A stretch of DNA of 64,000 bases from Streptomyces sp. B21-105 (GCF_036898465.1 NZ_JARUMJ010000001.1:9088430-9152429); one strand, 5' to 3'; positions 1 through 9,126 are shown, counted from the first letter of the stretch. Program-made: numbers and translations. The notes: generated from the letters alone by a model not told the origin.

Positions 1-516
1 GTGCTGGACCTGCTGCTGCCCGTGCAGGGCTCGCGGGTGGTGACGGTCAGCAGCCTCGCCCACCGCATGCGGGCCGCCATCCGCTTCGACGACCTGCAGT
101 CGGAGCGGGACTACAGCCGCGTCGCGGCCTACGGGCAGTCGAAGCTGGCGAACCTGATGTTCACCTACGAACTGCAACGCCGTCTCGGCTCGCTCAGCAC
201 CACGATCTCGGTGGCCGCACACCCGGGTCTGGCCAATACCGACCTGGTGCGCAACCTCCCCGCCGCGATGCGGGTGATCGCCCCCGTGATCGGGCCCTTG
301 ATGAGCCAGAAGCCGGAGATGGGCGCCCTGCCGACCCTGCGCGCGGCCACCGACCCCGCCGTCCGCGGCGGCCAGTACTACGGCCCCGACCGGATGGGCG
401 AGTCCCGAGGACACCCGAAGGTCGTCGAGTCCAGTCCGGAGTCCCACGACCGGACCGTCCAGCAACGCCTGTGGACGGTCTCCGAGGACCTCACCGGTGT
501 GAAGTTCCCGGTCTGA
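1..516 (+). CDS. SDR-family oxidoreductase, 3' part (5' end outside window)
   Basis: This is the C-terminal 171 residues of a short-chain dehydrogenase/reductase; the reading frame is open at the window edge. Seen: a VTVSS strand with the catalytic serine region near residue 16, then AAYGQSKLAN, which supplies the catalytic Tyr-x-x-x-Lys pair near residues 43-47, followed by a 'HPG' turn typical of the family after the active site. The N-terminal NAD(P)-binding glycine motif is missing only because the window starts here. Substrate cannot be inferred. The stop codon abuts a leftover insertion-sequence end that begins at 516, so the extreme C-terminus may have been reshaped by a past insertion. 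Confidence 0.8.
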   Translation: MLDLLLPVQGSRVVTVSSLAHRMRAAIRFDDLQSERDYSRVAAYGQSKLANLMFTYELQRRLGSLSTTISVAAHPGLANTDLVRNLPAAMRVIAPVIGPLMSQKPEMGALPTLRAATDPAVRGGQYYGPDRMGESRGHPKVVESSPESHDRTVQQRLWTVSEDLTGVKFPV

Positions 517-599
517 GCGCTGTCCCGTAAATGCGGTAGCCGCCGTCCGCGATGACCGTTGTCCTGCCGACGGCGTCCTTCGTGCCGGACAGTTCCCAC
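516..599 (-). mobile_element. IS5-family (IS427-like) remnant: terminal repeat joined to an internal transposase fragment
   Basis: Bases 516-530 match the right terminal inverted repeat of the full-length element at 21552-22419 (agcgctgtcccgtaa). From about 534 the sequence jumps to an internal part of the same transposase gene (the region around the GGY motif), read on the minus strand. About 240 bp present between these parts in the intact copies are missing, so this is a deletion relic. It shows that the element visited this locus before. Confidence 0.75.
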
Positions 600-654
600 C
601 CTCAGCCCACCCGACCACGATCGCCACGTCGAGTCGTGCCTGCTCGGCCTCTGC

Positions 655-691
655 GACGTCGATGAACGGGCCGACGTCCGGGAGACCGGTT
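655..691. repeat. Imperfect 37-bp direct repeat, copy 1
   Basis: Matches 1191-1227 at 33 of 37 bases. Both copies can be read as DVDER(A/V)DV(R/W)ETG. The pair brackets the DoxX-like gene. Function unknown. Confidence 0.6.
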
Positions 692-742
692 CTGCGGTAG
701 GGGTTCACTGTCGGGGCTCAAGCGATCAAGACATATCTTGCA

Positions 743-756
743 GTTGAACATTCAAC
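743..756. promoter_or_regulatory. Palindromic operator candidate upstream of the DoxX-like gene
   Basis: gttgaacattcaac consists of two perfect 6-bp arms separated by 2 bp and ends 19 bp before the start codon. TTGA-N4-TCAA symmetry of this kind is typical of MarR-type regulator sites. No regulator gene is adjacent, so assignment is inference. Confidence 0.35.
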
Positions 757-775
757 CAATCGTGGAGAAGTCCTG

Positions 776-1150
776 ATGAACATACTTTTGTGGATCCTTG
801 CGGGCGTGCTCGCGGCGATATTTCTGGCCGTCGGTCTGATGACGGTGCTCCGGCCGAAGGAGAAGCTGGCTGCAGCCGGCTTGGGCTGGGTCGAGGGCGT
901 CAATCCCGTCGCCGTCAAGGCGCTCGGGGCTTTGGAGGTGCTGGCCGCAGTCGGTCTGACCCTGCCCGCACTCGTGGACATCGCTCCCATTCTGGTGCCG
1001 CTGGCCGCGACCGGCCTGATCGCGCTCATGATCGGTGCCGCGATCACCCATGCCCGCCAGAAGGAAACCCCGATGATCATGCTCAATCTGGTGCTGCTGG
1101 CGATGGCCGCAGTCGTGGCGTGGGGACGATTCGGCCCGCATTCCTTCTGA
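776..1150 (+). CDS. DoxX-like small membrane protein
   Basis: A 124-residue protein with four hydrophobic segments (about residues 5-25, 45-65, 70-90 and 100-118), and a basic loop containing RPKEKLAAAG after the first. Length and layout fit DoxX-like/DoxD proteins, small integral membrane proteins often co-inherited with redox or stress functions. The start ATG at 776 is preceded by GGAGAAG at a good spacing. A palindrome at 743-756 lies in the promoter region and a 37-bp direct repeat flanks the gene on both sides. It stands upstream of the molybdenum hydroxylase operon but is separated from it by about 200 bp, so it may be an independent unit. Confidence 0.7.
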   Translation: MNILLWILAGVLAAIFLAVGLMTVLRPKEKLAAAGLGWVEGVNPVAVKALGALEVLAAVGLTLPALVDIAPILVPLAATGLIALMIGAAITHARQKETPMIMLNLVLLAMAAVVAWGRFGPHSF

Positions 1151-1190
1151 ACGCGTCTGCCTGTCGAATCCAGCTATGCCATCCCGGTTC

Positions 1191-1227
1191 GATGTCGATG
1201 AGCGGGTCGACGTCTGGGAGACCGGTT
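1191..1227. repeat. Imperfect 37-bp direct repeat, copy 2
   Basis: Second copy of the repeat at 655-691. It lies between the DoxX-like gene and the start of the hydroxylase operon. Confidence 0.6.
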
Positions 1228-1349
1228 GGGCGGCGCGGCGACGAAATACCGGAAAACCGCCTACTGCGGGCGTTACTACGGCTCTACCCCACAGGGTCGG
1301 CGACCCCAGTCACCGGCCACCGATCCTCACCGGCAAGGACGTGACCCCA

Positions 1350-1832
1350 ATGCCCGAGCTTCGACTCCGGATCAACGGAGAAGACCACATCGCGGACGTC
1401 GCGCCGCAGGTCAGCCTGCTCGACGTGCTCCGCGAACACCTGTGGCTGACCGGCACCAAGAAAGGCTGCGACCAAGGGGCCTGCGGCGCCTGCACACTGC
1501 TGGTCGACGGGAGACGCATCGTGTCCTGCCTGGCCCTGGCGGTGCAGTACGAAGGTCGGGAGATCACCACGATCGAGGGCATCGCCCACCCGCTGCAGGA
1601 GGCCTTCGTCCGCAAAGACGGCCTGCAATGCGGGTACTGCACGCCGGGCCAGATCTGCTCGGCGATCGGGATGCTGAGCGAGTACGCCGCGGGCGCACCG
1701 AGCGCAGCCACCGAGGGACTGACCCCCGAAACACTGACACCCGCGGAGATCCGCGAACGGATGAGCGGCAACATCTGCCGCTGCGGGGCCTACAACGGCA
1801 TCGCCGAGGCGATCCAGGAAGTCGCGTCATGA
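1350..1832 (+). CDS. Molybdenum hydroxylase, 2Fe-2S subunit
   Basis: 160 residues. The electron-transfer subunit of an aldehyde/xanthine-dehydrogenase-type enzyme. Seen: the plant-type ferredoxin cysteine set in the N-terminal half (GCDQGACGACT, then SC about 20 residues on) and the second 2Fe-2S helical domain in the C-terminal half (LQCGYCTPGQ and GNICRCGAY). ATG at 1350 is chosen because AAGGA lies 10 bp upstream and the protein then begins where homologues begin; a longer upstream reading frame exists. The stop overlaps the next start (ATGA), so the three subunits are almost certainly co-translated. Subunit order (FeS, FAD, Mo, then an XdhC-type chaperone) matches the PaoABCD/YagTSRQ aldehyde oxidoreductase layout. 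Confidence 0.9.
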   Translation: MPELRLRINGEDHIADVAPQVSLLDVLREHLWLTGTKKGCDQGACGACTLLVDGRRIVSCLALAVQYEGREITTIEGIAHPLQEAFVRKDGLQCGYCTPGQICSAIGMLSEYAAGAPSAATEGLTPETLTPAEIRERMSGNICRCGAYNGIAEAIQEVAS

Positions 1833-2827
1833 AGACCTTCAGCTACCTCAGTCCCCCCGACGTCGACGCCGCCCTGCGGCAGATCACCGCCGAGCCCGGC
1901 GCCAAGTTCCTCGGCGGCGGCACCAACCTCGTCGACCTCATGCGCGAAGGCATAGAGGCGCCCGCCACGCTCATCGACATCACCCGGCTGCCGCTCAACG
2001 GCATCGAGGAACTCCCCGACGGCGGGCTCCGCATCGGGGCGCTGGTCCGCAACAGCACCCTGGCGGCCCACCCGGACGTGCGCGCCCGCTACCCGTTGCT
2101 GTCCCAGGCCATCCTGCTGGGCGCCACCGGGCAGATCCGTAACATGGCCACGGTCGGCGGCAACCTGCTGCAACGCACCCGCTGCCTCTACTTCTACGAC
2201 GAGGCCTCGGCGTGCAACAAGCGGGAGCCTGGTGCCGGCTGCTCGGCCCGCGAGGGCTTCAACCGGGGCAACGCGGTGCTCGGCACCAGTGACGACTGCG
2301 TCGCCACCCACCCCTCGGACATGGCCGTCGCGCTGGCCGCCATCGACGCCGTCGTGGAGGTCCGCAGCAGCCGCGGCAGCCGCCGCATCGCGCTGACCGA
2401 CTTCCACCGGCTCCCGGGCACCACCCCGCATCGGGAGTCCGAACTCGAAGCCGACGAACTCATCACCGCGATCGAGCTGCCGCCGCTGCCGGTCGCCGCC
2501 CGGTCGCACTACCGCAAGGTCCGTGACCGGGCGTCGTACGCCTTCGCCCTCGTCTCGGTCGCCGCCGCCCTCGACATCGGCACCGACGGCCGCATCACCG
2601 ACGTCCGGCTGGCACTCGGCGGCGTCGCGACCAAGCCATGGCGGGCACGCGCCGCGGAGCAGTCGCTGCTCGGCGCCCAAGCCACCGAGCAGAGCTTCGC
2701 CACCGCCGCCGCCGCCGAGCTCGCCGCCGCCATTCCCCTGTCCGGCAACGCCTTCAAGATCGACCTGGCCCGCCGGACGGTCGTGGCCGTGCTTCGCAAA
2801 CTCACCACCGAACGGAGCGGATCGTGA
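1829..2827 (+). CDS. Molybdenum hydroxylase, FAD-binding subunit (PaoB/YagS-like)
   Basis: 332 residues. It binds FAD and passes electrons from the 2Fe-2S subunit to the final acceptor. Seen: FLGGGTNL near residue 27 (FAD pyrophosphate loop), GQIRNMATVGGNL near residue 100, and a cysteine-rich insertion running through RCLYFYDEASACNKREPG and GCSAREG to DDCVATHPSDM. In PaoB-type subunits this insertion holds an extra 4Fe-4S cluster. That makes a PaoABC-type aldehyde oxidoreductase more likely than a classical xanthine dehydrogenase. It overlaps the upstream gene by 4 bp and the downstream gene by 4 bp (GTGA). Confidence 0.9.
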   Translation: MKTFSYLSPPDVDAALRQITAEPGAKFLGGGTNLVDLMREGIEAPATLIDITRLPLNGIEELPDGGLRIGALVRNSTLAAHPDVRARYPLLSQAILLGATGQIRNMATVGGNLLQRTRCLYFYDEASACNKREPGAGCSAREGFNRGNAVLGTSDDCVATHPSDMAVALAAIDAVVEVRSSRGSRRIALTDFHRLPGTTPHRESELEADELITAIELPPLPVAARSHYRKVRDRASYAFALVSVAAALDIGTDGRITDVRLALGGVATKPWRARAAEQSLLGAQATEQSFATAAAAELAAAIPLSGNAFKIDLARRTVVAVLRKLTTERSGS

Positions 2828-5073
2828 CCACACACGCCAATCCCCAGGGCGAACCCGGCGCGAACACGGATGCGTCCGTGCCGGTCGGCGGCGCGGTCGG
2901 CCGCCCGGTCGACCGCCGCGACGGCCACGCGAAAGTGACCGGGACGGCACTGTTCTCCGCCGAGCACCGCTACCCGAACCTCACCTACGCCACCATGGTG
3001 CACGCCACCATCGCCCGCGGCACGATCACCGGCATCGACACCGCCGCGGCAGCCGCAGTGCCCGGCGTCCTGGCGGTCCTCACCCATCTCAACGCGCCGC
3101 GGATCCGCCCGGTACGCAAAGCCAACATCATCCGGGACCTGGGACCGAGCATCTCGGGAACCGCGGTCGACTACCTCAACACCGATCAGGTCTTCTGGGA
3201 CGGCCAACCCATCGCCGTCGTGATCGCGGAAAACTCGGCCGCGGCGAACGAGGCCGCCCCGCTCGTCACGATGACCTACCGCGAGGTGCCCGCGCGGGTG
3301 GACTTCGCCGTCGAGCAGAAGAACGCCACCGTGGCCAAGGGCGACCTCACCTTCGCCGGCGTGGCGAAAAAAGGTGACGCCGACGCGGCGCTGGCCACCG
3401 CGGAAGTCTCCGTCGACCTGCACTACACCACGCCCGGCCTGCAACACAACGCGATCGAACCGCACGCGACGACCGCCAGCTGGGACGGCGGCCACCTCAC
3501 CGTGCACGACACCACCCAGTCCACCGATCAGACCCACAAGTACCTCGCCTGGCGGTTCGGCGTGCCGGCATCCCACGTCAGGGTGCGGGCCGAGTTCGTC
3601 GGCGGCGCCTTCGGCGGAAAGTTCGCCGTCTGGCCCGGCACGGTCATCGCCGCGATGGCGGCCAAGGCCGTCGGGCGACCCGTGCGCCTGGCGCTGAGCC
3701 GCAAGGCCGTCAGTTGGTCCGCCGGCGGGCGCACCGCCTCGAGCAACCGGATCGCGCTCGGCGCGACCCGCGACGGCCAACTCACCGCACTGATCCAGGA
3801 CAGCATCACCCGCACCGGCTCCGTCGGCGGCCTGCTCGAAGCGACCAGTTCACCGGCCCGGCACCTCTACGGCGCCGACAATGTGCTCACCCGGCAGAAC
3901 CTCGCCGAAATGGATCTGCTGCCCAACACCTCGCTGCGTGCCCCCGGCGAGGCGATCGGCAGCTTCGTACTGGAATCGGCCATGGACGAACTCGCCTACG
4001 AACTGGCGATGGACCCGATCGCCTTGCGGATGCGCAACGAACCCAAGACCGATCCGACCGGCGGCAAGAAGTTCTCCCAGCGGATGCTGCGCGAAGCCTT
4101 CCAGACCGGCGCCGAACGCTTCGGCTGGGCGAACCGCGATCCCCGACCGCGCTCCATGCGCGACGGCGAATGGCTCGTCGGCATGGGCACGGCCGCGGCC
4201 TATCACCCGGCCGTGCGGCTGACCGCCGACGTCAAGGTGCGGCTCAGCGACGACGGCACCGCGCTCGTGCAGTGCAGCTTCCACGAGATGGGCATGGGCG
4301 CCGCGACCGTCCAGGCACAGATCACCGCCGACGCGCTCGGTATCGGATACGAGAAGGTCCGGGTCGAGTACGGCGACACCGCCCTGCCGCCCGGGCCGAT
4401 GGCCGGCAACTCCAACCAGACCGCGACCGTCGCCACCAGCGTCCTCGCCGCCTGCGCCGAACTCACCCGGAAGGTCACCGCGCTGGCCCGGCGTACGGGC
4501 ACCACCGGTCAAGAACCGGCGACCACCCTACGAGCGGCGCACATCCCCTTCCTCGAAGCCTCGGTCGGATCCACCACCCGGCTCGGCGCACTACGCAGCC
4601 AAGGCCGGTTCCTGACCACCTTCCTGAAAGACCAACGCTGGTCCAAAGCCGCCCGCGGCGCGCAGTTCTGCGAGGTACGGGTGAACGCCGACACCGGCGA
4701 ACTACGGATCTCACGCTGGCTCGGCATGTTCGACGTCGGCCACGTCATCAACCCGAAGACCGCCGCCAGCCAACTGCGCGGGTCCATCGTCATGGGCATC
4801 GGCATGGCGTTGTCGGAGCAGACCCTGATCGACCCCCGCAACGGCCGGACCATGAGCGCCGGCCTCGACTCCTACTACCTGCCGGTGCACGCCGACATCC
4901 CGCCGATCGACGTCGCCTGGCTCAACGAACCGGACAAGACAATGCCCCTGGGCATCATCGGTCTCGGCGAGGTCGGCGTGACCGGCGTGGCAGCCGCGAT
5001 CGCCAACGCCGTTTTCCACGCCACCGGCCGACGCGTCCGAGACCTACCGATCTCCCTGGACAAGACGCTGTAA
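2824..5073 (+). CDS. Molybdenum hydroxylase, molybdopterin-binding catalytic subunit
   Basis: 749 residues from a GTG start that overlaps the FAD-subunit stop. This is the large subunit that binds the molybdenum cofactor and oxidises the substrate. Seen: an N-terminal a/b hammerhead domain (GRPVDRRDGHAKVTG to about residue 150), the cofactor loop VGGAFGGKF near residue 260, a LRAPGEA motif near residue 370, and GLGEVGVTG near the C-terminus, where the glutamate is the expected catalytic base of the family. Exact substrate (aromatic aldehyde, purine or N-heterocycle) cannot be told from sequence. The cofactor is probably inserted by the XdhC-like protein encoded from 5362. Confidence 0.9.
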   Translation: MTTHANPQGEPGANTDASVPVGGAVGRPVDRRDGHAKVTGTALFSAEHRYPNLTYATMVHATIARGTITGIDTAAAAAVPGVLAVLTHLNAPRIRPVRKANIIRDLGPSISGTAVDYLNTDQVFWDGQPIAVVIAENSAAANEAAPLVTMTYREVPARVDFAVEQKNATVAKGDLTFAGVAKKGDADAALATAEVSVDLHYTTPGLQHNAIEPHATTASWDGGHLTVHDTTQSTDQTHKYLAWRFGVPASHVRVRAEFVGGAFGGKFAVWPGTVIAAMAAKAVGRPVRLALSRKAVSWSAGGRTASSNRIALGATRDGQLTALIQDSITRTGSVGGLLEATSSPARHLYGADNVLTRQNLAEMDLLPNTSLRAPGEAIGSFVLESAMDELAYELAMDPIALRMRNEPKTDPTGGKKFSQRMLREAFQTGAERFGWANRDPRPRSMRDGEWLVGMGTAAAYHPAVRLTADVKVRLSDDGTALVQCSFHEMGMGAATVQAQITADALGIGYEKVRVEYGDTALPPGPMAGNSNQTATVATSVLAACAELTRKVTALARRTGTTGQEPATTLRAAHIPFLEASVGSTTRLGALRSQGRFLTTFLKDQRWSKAARGAQFCEVRVNADTGELRISRWLGMFDVGHVINPKTAASQLRGSIVMGIGMALSEQTLIDPRNGRTMSAGLDSYYLPVHADIPPIDVAWLNEPDKTMPLGIIGLGEVGVTGVAAAIANAVFHATGRRVRDLPISLDKTL

Positions 5074-5361
5074 CCACTGCCCGGCCTCGGCGTCCGGCAT
5101 CCATACTCGTGGCCGCCGCCAGGCTGGCCAACAGCGCCTTCCACGCTCATTTCGTTTCCGAGGATGACCTGGCAGGACGCCACCGTCGCCGACCAACTGC
5201 CCGGCTCGGTTGTTGTCGCGCAAAGGCATCGACCACGTCCGCCCGGTTGGGCGCGGCCAGCGAAGCTGACGAGCACGCCAAAGCGTGACCAGGTCTGGCC
5301 GGTTTAACCACCAGCGAGGAGACCTTCCTCGCGTCTCGCACCGGCCTGTTTTGGAGACCGA
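5074..5361. other. Intergenic gap, no gene seen
   Basis: 288 bp between the Mo subunit and the XdhC-like gene. Open frames here have no recognisable motif. The gap is long for an operon, so the chaperone gene may have its own promoter. Confidence 0.5.
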
Positions 5362-6591
5362 ATGATCGACATCGCCGACCAGCTCACCGACTGGGTCGCC
5401 AGCGGCAGGGACTTCGCCGTAGCCACCGTGGTTGCTGTCACCGGCAGCGCGCCGCGACCGGTAGGTGCCGCCCTCGCCGTCGACGGCGACGGCGTGGTCA
5501 TCGGTTCCGTCTCCGGCGGCTGCGTGGAGGGCGCGGTGTACGAACTGTGCCGACAGGTGCTCCAGGACGGCGTACCGGTCCTCGAACGCTTCGGCTACAG
5601 CGACTCGGACGCCTTCGCGGTGGGCCTGACCTGCGGCGGCATCATCGACATCCTGATCACCCCGGTGCGAGCCGGGACGGCGGACGGTGAGGTGATCGCG
5701 GCGGCACTGGCCGCCTTCTCGGCGGGCGAGACCGTGGCGTTGGCCCGCATCGTCGATGGACCCGGCGACCTGACCGCACGGCCCCTCCTCGTACGTCCTG
5801 ACGGCTCTCACGAAGGCACCCTCGGCGGTCACCGCGCACTGGATGCCACCGCCGCCGCGATGGCCCGAACCATGCACGACACCGGCACTGCCGTCATCGG
5901 CGAGGACGGCTCGCACTGCGGAAGACCGGTTACCCTGCTGATCGAATCCAGCGTTCCACCACCCCGGATGATCATCTTCGGGGCGATCGACTTCTCGGGT
6001 GCCCTGACCCGGATCGGCAAGTTCCTCGGCTACCACGTGACGGTCTGCGACGCCCGCCCGATGTTCGCCACCACTGCCCGCTTCCCGGAAGCGGACCAGG
6101 TCGCCGCCGACTGGCCACACCGCTACCTGGAGTCCACCGACATCGACAGCCGAACTGTGCTGTGCGTACTCACCCACGACGCCAAGTTCGACATACCCCT
6201 GCTGCGTATCGCGCTACGGCTTCCGGTCGCCTACGTCGGCGCCATGGGCTCGCGCCGCACCCACCAGGACCGCACCCGACGCCTGCGTGCGGCCGGAGCC
6301 ACCGAACTCGAACTGGCCCGCCTTCGTTCGCCGATCGGCCTCGACCTGGGCGCCCGAACGCCCGAGGAGACCGCCCTGTCCATCGCCGCCGAAATCGTGG
6401 CCGAACGACGCGGCGGCAACGGAGCACCCCTGACCGGCACCAACCGCTCGATTCACCACGACAAGCCGGCCCGGACAGCCGACACGCTAGCCTCGGCGCA
6501 CCAAACCCGGCCAGCGACCGCGAGGACGCCCAGTCAGGCGACCGTCGCCGCGGTCGCCGCACCGGCCAGGCCTGCTGTGACCCGTTACTGA
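5362..6591 (+). CDS. XdhC/CoxI-family molybdenum cofactor maturation protein
   Basis: 409 residues. Such proteins bind and load the (often sulphurated) molybdenum cofactor into hydroxylases like the one just upstream. Seen: N-terminal XdhC_CoxI domain with VTGSAPRPVGA near residue 28, SGGCVEGAV near residue 50 and a TCGG near residue 90; C-terminal Rossmann domain with CVLTHDAKFD and YVGAMGSRRT near residues 275-300. The last 50 residues are low-complexity. The current stop codon lies inside the left end of an IS630 element: without the element the frame would end CGT-TAA. With it the frame reads CGT-TAC-TGA, adding one tyrosine, so the protein is effectively intact. Confidence 0.85.
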   Translation: MIDIADQLTDWVASGRDFAVATVVAVTGSAPRPVGAALAVDGDGVVIGSVSGGCVEGAVYELCRQVLQDGVPVLERFGYSDSDAFAVGLTCGGIIDILITPVRAGTADGEVIAAALAAFSAGETVALARIVDGPGDLTARPLLVRPDGSHEGTLGGHRALDATAAAMARTMHDTGTAVIGEDGSHCGRPVTLLIESSVPPPRMIIFGAIDFSGALTRIGKFLGYHVTVCDARPMFATTARFPEADQVAADWPHRYLESTDIDSRTVLCVLTHDAKFDIPLLRIALRLPVAYVGAMGSRRTHQDRTRRLRAAGATELELARLRSPIGLDLGARTPEETALSIAAEIVAERRGGNGAPLTGTNRSIHHDKPARTADTLASAHQTRPATARTPSQATVAAVAAPARPAVTRY

Positions 6592-7753
6592 CTTCGGCTC
6601 AGGGTGAATCATCGCGAAGTCCCTCAGGGGCTTCGGGTGGTGGCTGTATTCCGTGGTGTGTGAGGTATGCGGATGGGGGCGGGCTGACCGCCGCGGGACG
6701 TCGGCGCCGGGAGAGGGGTACGGCTACAGGCGGCCAAGTTGTTCGAGCAGGAGATCAAGCCGTCGGAGGTGGCACGGCGCCTGCGGGTGAGCTTGAAGTC
6801 GGCCTATCGATGGCAGCAGTTGTGGCGGGACGGCGGCGTGCAGGCTCTGGCATCCCGTGGCCCGAGCGGATCGCGGTGTCGCCTGTCCCCGCGTTGTCTG
6901 GAGAAGCTGGCCGGGTATCTGGAGCAGGGGCCGGCCGCGCATGGCTGGGTGGAGGACCAGGTGTGGACCGCGGCGAGGGTGGCCACACTGATCGGCAGGA
7001 AGTTCCACGTCTCCTACAGCGTCTCCGGGGCGACGAGGCTGATGCACCGGCTCGGCTTCAGCCCGCAGGTCCCCGCGCGGCGGGTCGCAGAACGCGACGA
7101 GCAGGCCGTCACCGCGTGGAAGGAGGCGACCTGGACCGAGGTAAAAGAGCCCGGGCGGCTTGCGGAGGCTACGTCTGTTTCGAGGCCGAGGCAGGCTTCA
7201 CCCGACGGCCGCCCAGAGGACGTACCTGGGGCCGGCGCGGCGTGACTCCGCAAGTGGCGGTCAGCGGGCGACCCTCGGCGCGGCTGTCGGTGGCCGGGCT
7301 GATCGCGATGCGGCCCGGCTCCCGCACCCGGCTGTGCCACCGCCTGCGCGTCCACCGCGCGGGCAAAGGCAAGCGCCGCGCCATGGGCGAGCGCGACTTC
7401 ATCGCGCTGATCGACGGCGTCCACCAACTCGTCAAAGCGCCGATCGTGTTGGTGTGGGACCGCTTGAACACCCACGTGTCCCACGCTATGCGTGAGTTGA
7501 TCGCCGAGCGTGCACGGCTGACGGTGTTCCTGCTGCCCGCCTACTCGCCCGACCTCAACCCCGTCGAGGGGGTATGGGCGCACGTCAAGCGCAGCCTGGC
7601 CAACCTCGCCGTGGTCGCCCTCGACCGGCTTGAGGCCCTCGTCCGCAACCGACTCAAGCGTCTTCAGTACCGGCCCGACATCCTCGATGGCTTCATAGCG
7701 GGCACCGGCCTGGCACTCGACGGACCAGCGTCACCCTGACGAGCCGAAGTCAG
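6588..7753 (+). mobile_element. IS630-family insertion sequence with TA duplication
   Basis: The ends are inverted repeats beginning ctgacttcggctc (left, 6588) with the complementary copy ending at 7753; internal parts of the repeat (cagggtga) also match. TA is present on both sides (6586-6587 and 7754-7755), as expected for IS630/Tc1 elements. The insertion point is the TAA stop codon of the XdhC-like gene. Confidence 0.85.
6660..7739 (+). pseudogene. IS630-family transposase, out of frame and missing a catalytic residue
   Basis: The protein can be followed from GTG 6660 through an N-terminal HTH part (EVARRLRVSLKSAYRWQQLW), a winged-helix part and a DDE domain ending with VLVWDRLNTH and YSPDLNPVEGVWAHVK, which carry the second aspartate and the glutamate. 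Two frame changes are needed. One is at a GGGG run (6715-6718). The other is at AAAAG (7143-7147), where a -1 slip restores the family sequence and could be a programmed frameshift. The first catalytic aspartate, expected in an E-D-E-A-G context, is alanine here (GCC at 7185-7187). This copy is probably inactive. Confidence 0.8.
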
Positions 7754-7960
7754 TAAGTGGCCGGACAGGGGCGGGCGAAGGGGTTGCCACGGCGGTCAGC
7801 GGGTCCGTAAAGACACGGGCAAAGGACGCTCACATCAAGATCGCCGGAAGAAAAGAGAGTTCGTTACGGCCGAGGAATGATCACGCCACGCCGACGATCT
7901 ACGGGCCAGCCACTCTCACGTCCAGTCATCAGTTCTTCCTCCAGAGCGAAAGACAGGACA

Positions 7961-8467
7961 ATGACGCCTACGCCCCACAAGCGCTCACGTCGAGCAAGGA
8001 TCGCGGCCCGCATCGGCATGGTGCTGACCGCCGTGGCGCTCGCGCTCGGTATCACCGCCGGAACAGCCCTGGCGGACACGCTGACGTACAGCGGCGACTT
8101 CAGCTGGCGCGCGACGCAGGTGAAGCGGCTGGCCAACTGCGCCTCCACCCATTGGTACAACGGCACTCAGCAGGCCGCGGCCTCGACGGGCGACGCCTCG
8201 ACCGGCAGCAAGCTCACGGCCTGCGACGGGGCGGGATCCGACTCGTACTGGGACGGCGTGCATCTCCTCGCTGCCGACACCCTGACCATGAACGGCCGTA
8301 AGGTCGGTTACCGCTCCGACCAGAGCTGCCCGCCCTCGCGCGGCTTCCAGTTCATCAAGTGCTGGTATGTGGGCGGCAAGACCAAGGGCAACCCCGTCAT
8401 CAACGTCTCCATCATCGCGACCGGCTATGGCGGCCAGGACGTGGCCGTGGACTGGTACTACCTGTAG
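7961..8467 (+). CDS. Secreted protein of unknown function
   Basis: 168 residues, starting at ATG 7961 with a weak AGG-rich ribosome site. Residues 1-45 form a Sec signal: a basic start (KRSRRARIAARIG), a hydrophobic core (VLTAVALALGITAG) and an Ala-x-Ala cleavage site before DTLTYSG. The mature part has four cysteines (CAST, TACDG, QSCPP, KCWY), so two disulfides are likely, and it ends in VDWYYL. I do not recognise the family; small size, secretion and paired cysteines would fit a bacteriocin-like or inhibitor-like protein, but that is inference. The gene lies just right of the IS630 element and ends at a strong terminator. Confidence 0.75.
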   Translation: MTPTPHKRSRRARIAARIGMVLTAVALALGITAGTALADTLTYSGDFSWRATQVKRLANCASTHWYNGTQQAAASTGDASTGSKLTACDGAGSDSYWDGVHLLAADTLTMNGRKVGYRSDQSCPPSRGFQFIKCWYVGGKTKGNPVINVSIIATGYGGQDVAVDWYYL

Positions 8468-8477
8468 AAGAGGAACG

Positions 8478-8515
8478 CGGCCCAGGCTTCACCGGCGACG
8501 GTGAGGCCTGGGCCG
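8478..8515 (+). terminator. Rho-independent-type hairpin after the secreted protein
   Basis: Two 17-base arms (8478-8494 and 8499-8515) pair with a single G-T wobble around a 4-base loop, followed by gctttt. The stop codon of the secreted protein gene is about 10 bp upstream. Confidence 0.8.
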
Positions 8516-9126
8516 CCGGGGCTTTTGGAGTCGCGGATGTGCATCGCGGTGGTGGGGGAGTGAGGGCAGGGGGCGATCTCTACGCAGTCCCCGCCGCCAC
8601 TGTCGCTGCGGGCCCGCGCCCCCCAAAGGGACACGGGCCCGGAGCCGTGGACGGGGTGGGGCTGGGCGTCAGCCCACGTTCACCGAGTACGACGATGTGC
8701 TCAACTTGCCCTTGCCGCTGAAGACTTCCGTGCCCGCCTCGACACTCCGTCAGCGTCTCGCGCTTCGTGCCGAGGGGGCCCGCCTCGCCGCCGACGCGCT
8801 GAGGACCCGGATCCACGCGGTGCGCCGCGCTGACCGCCTGGGCTCCCGCTCCCGGCCGCACACCGTCGCCGTGCCCGCCGCTTCGAGGTCTCGTCTGCGG
8901 TCGCCCCGTACGGACCGGAAGGCCGGCCGCGTCCCGGAGCAGGCGACCGACGTCGCCGCGATGGATCAGACCCGCGCCACGTTCGAGGCCGCCGCCAAGA
9001 TTGCCGCCAAGCTCACCGACGGCGTTCGGGACCGCGCCATCGCCTCCGGCCCCCGCCCGCAGCCCACCGCGACAACGACCTCGCCGACGCTGCGCCTGCC
9101 GAAAAGCTCATCCGCCCGGTTTCAGA
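8516..9126. other. Gap without a supported gene
   Basis: About 610 bp. Open frames exist on both strands but none shows a ribosome site, a motif or a plausible protein; alanine/arginine-rich translations suggest shadows or degenerate DNA. The right side runs into a decayed transposase. Confidence 0.4.
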
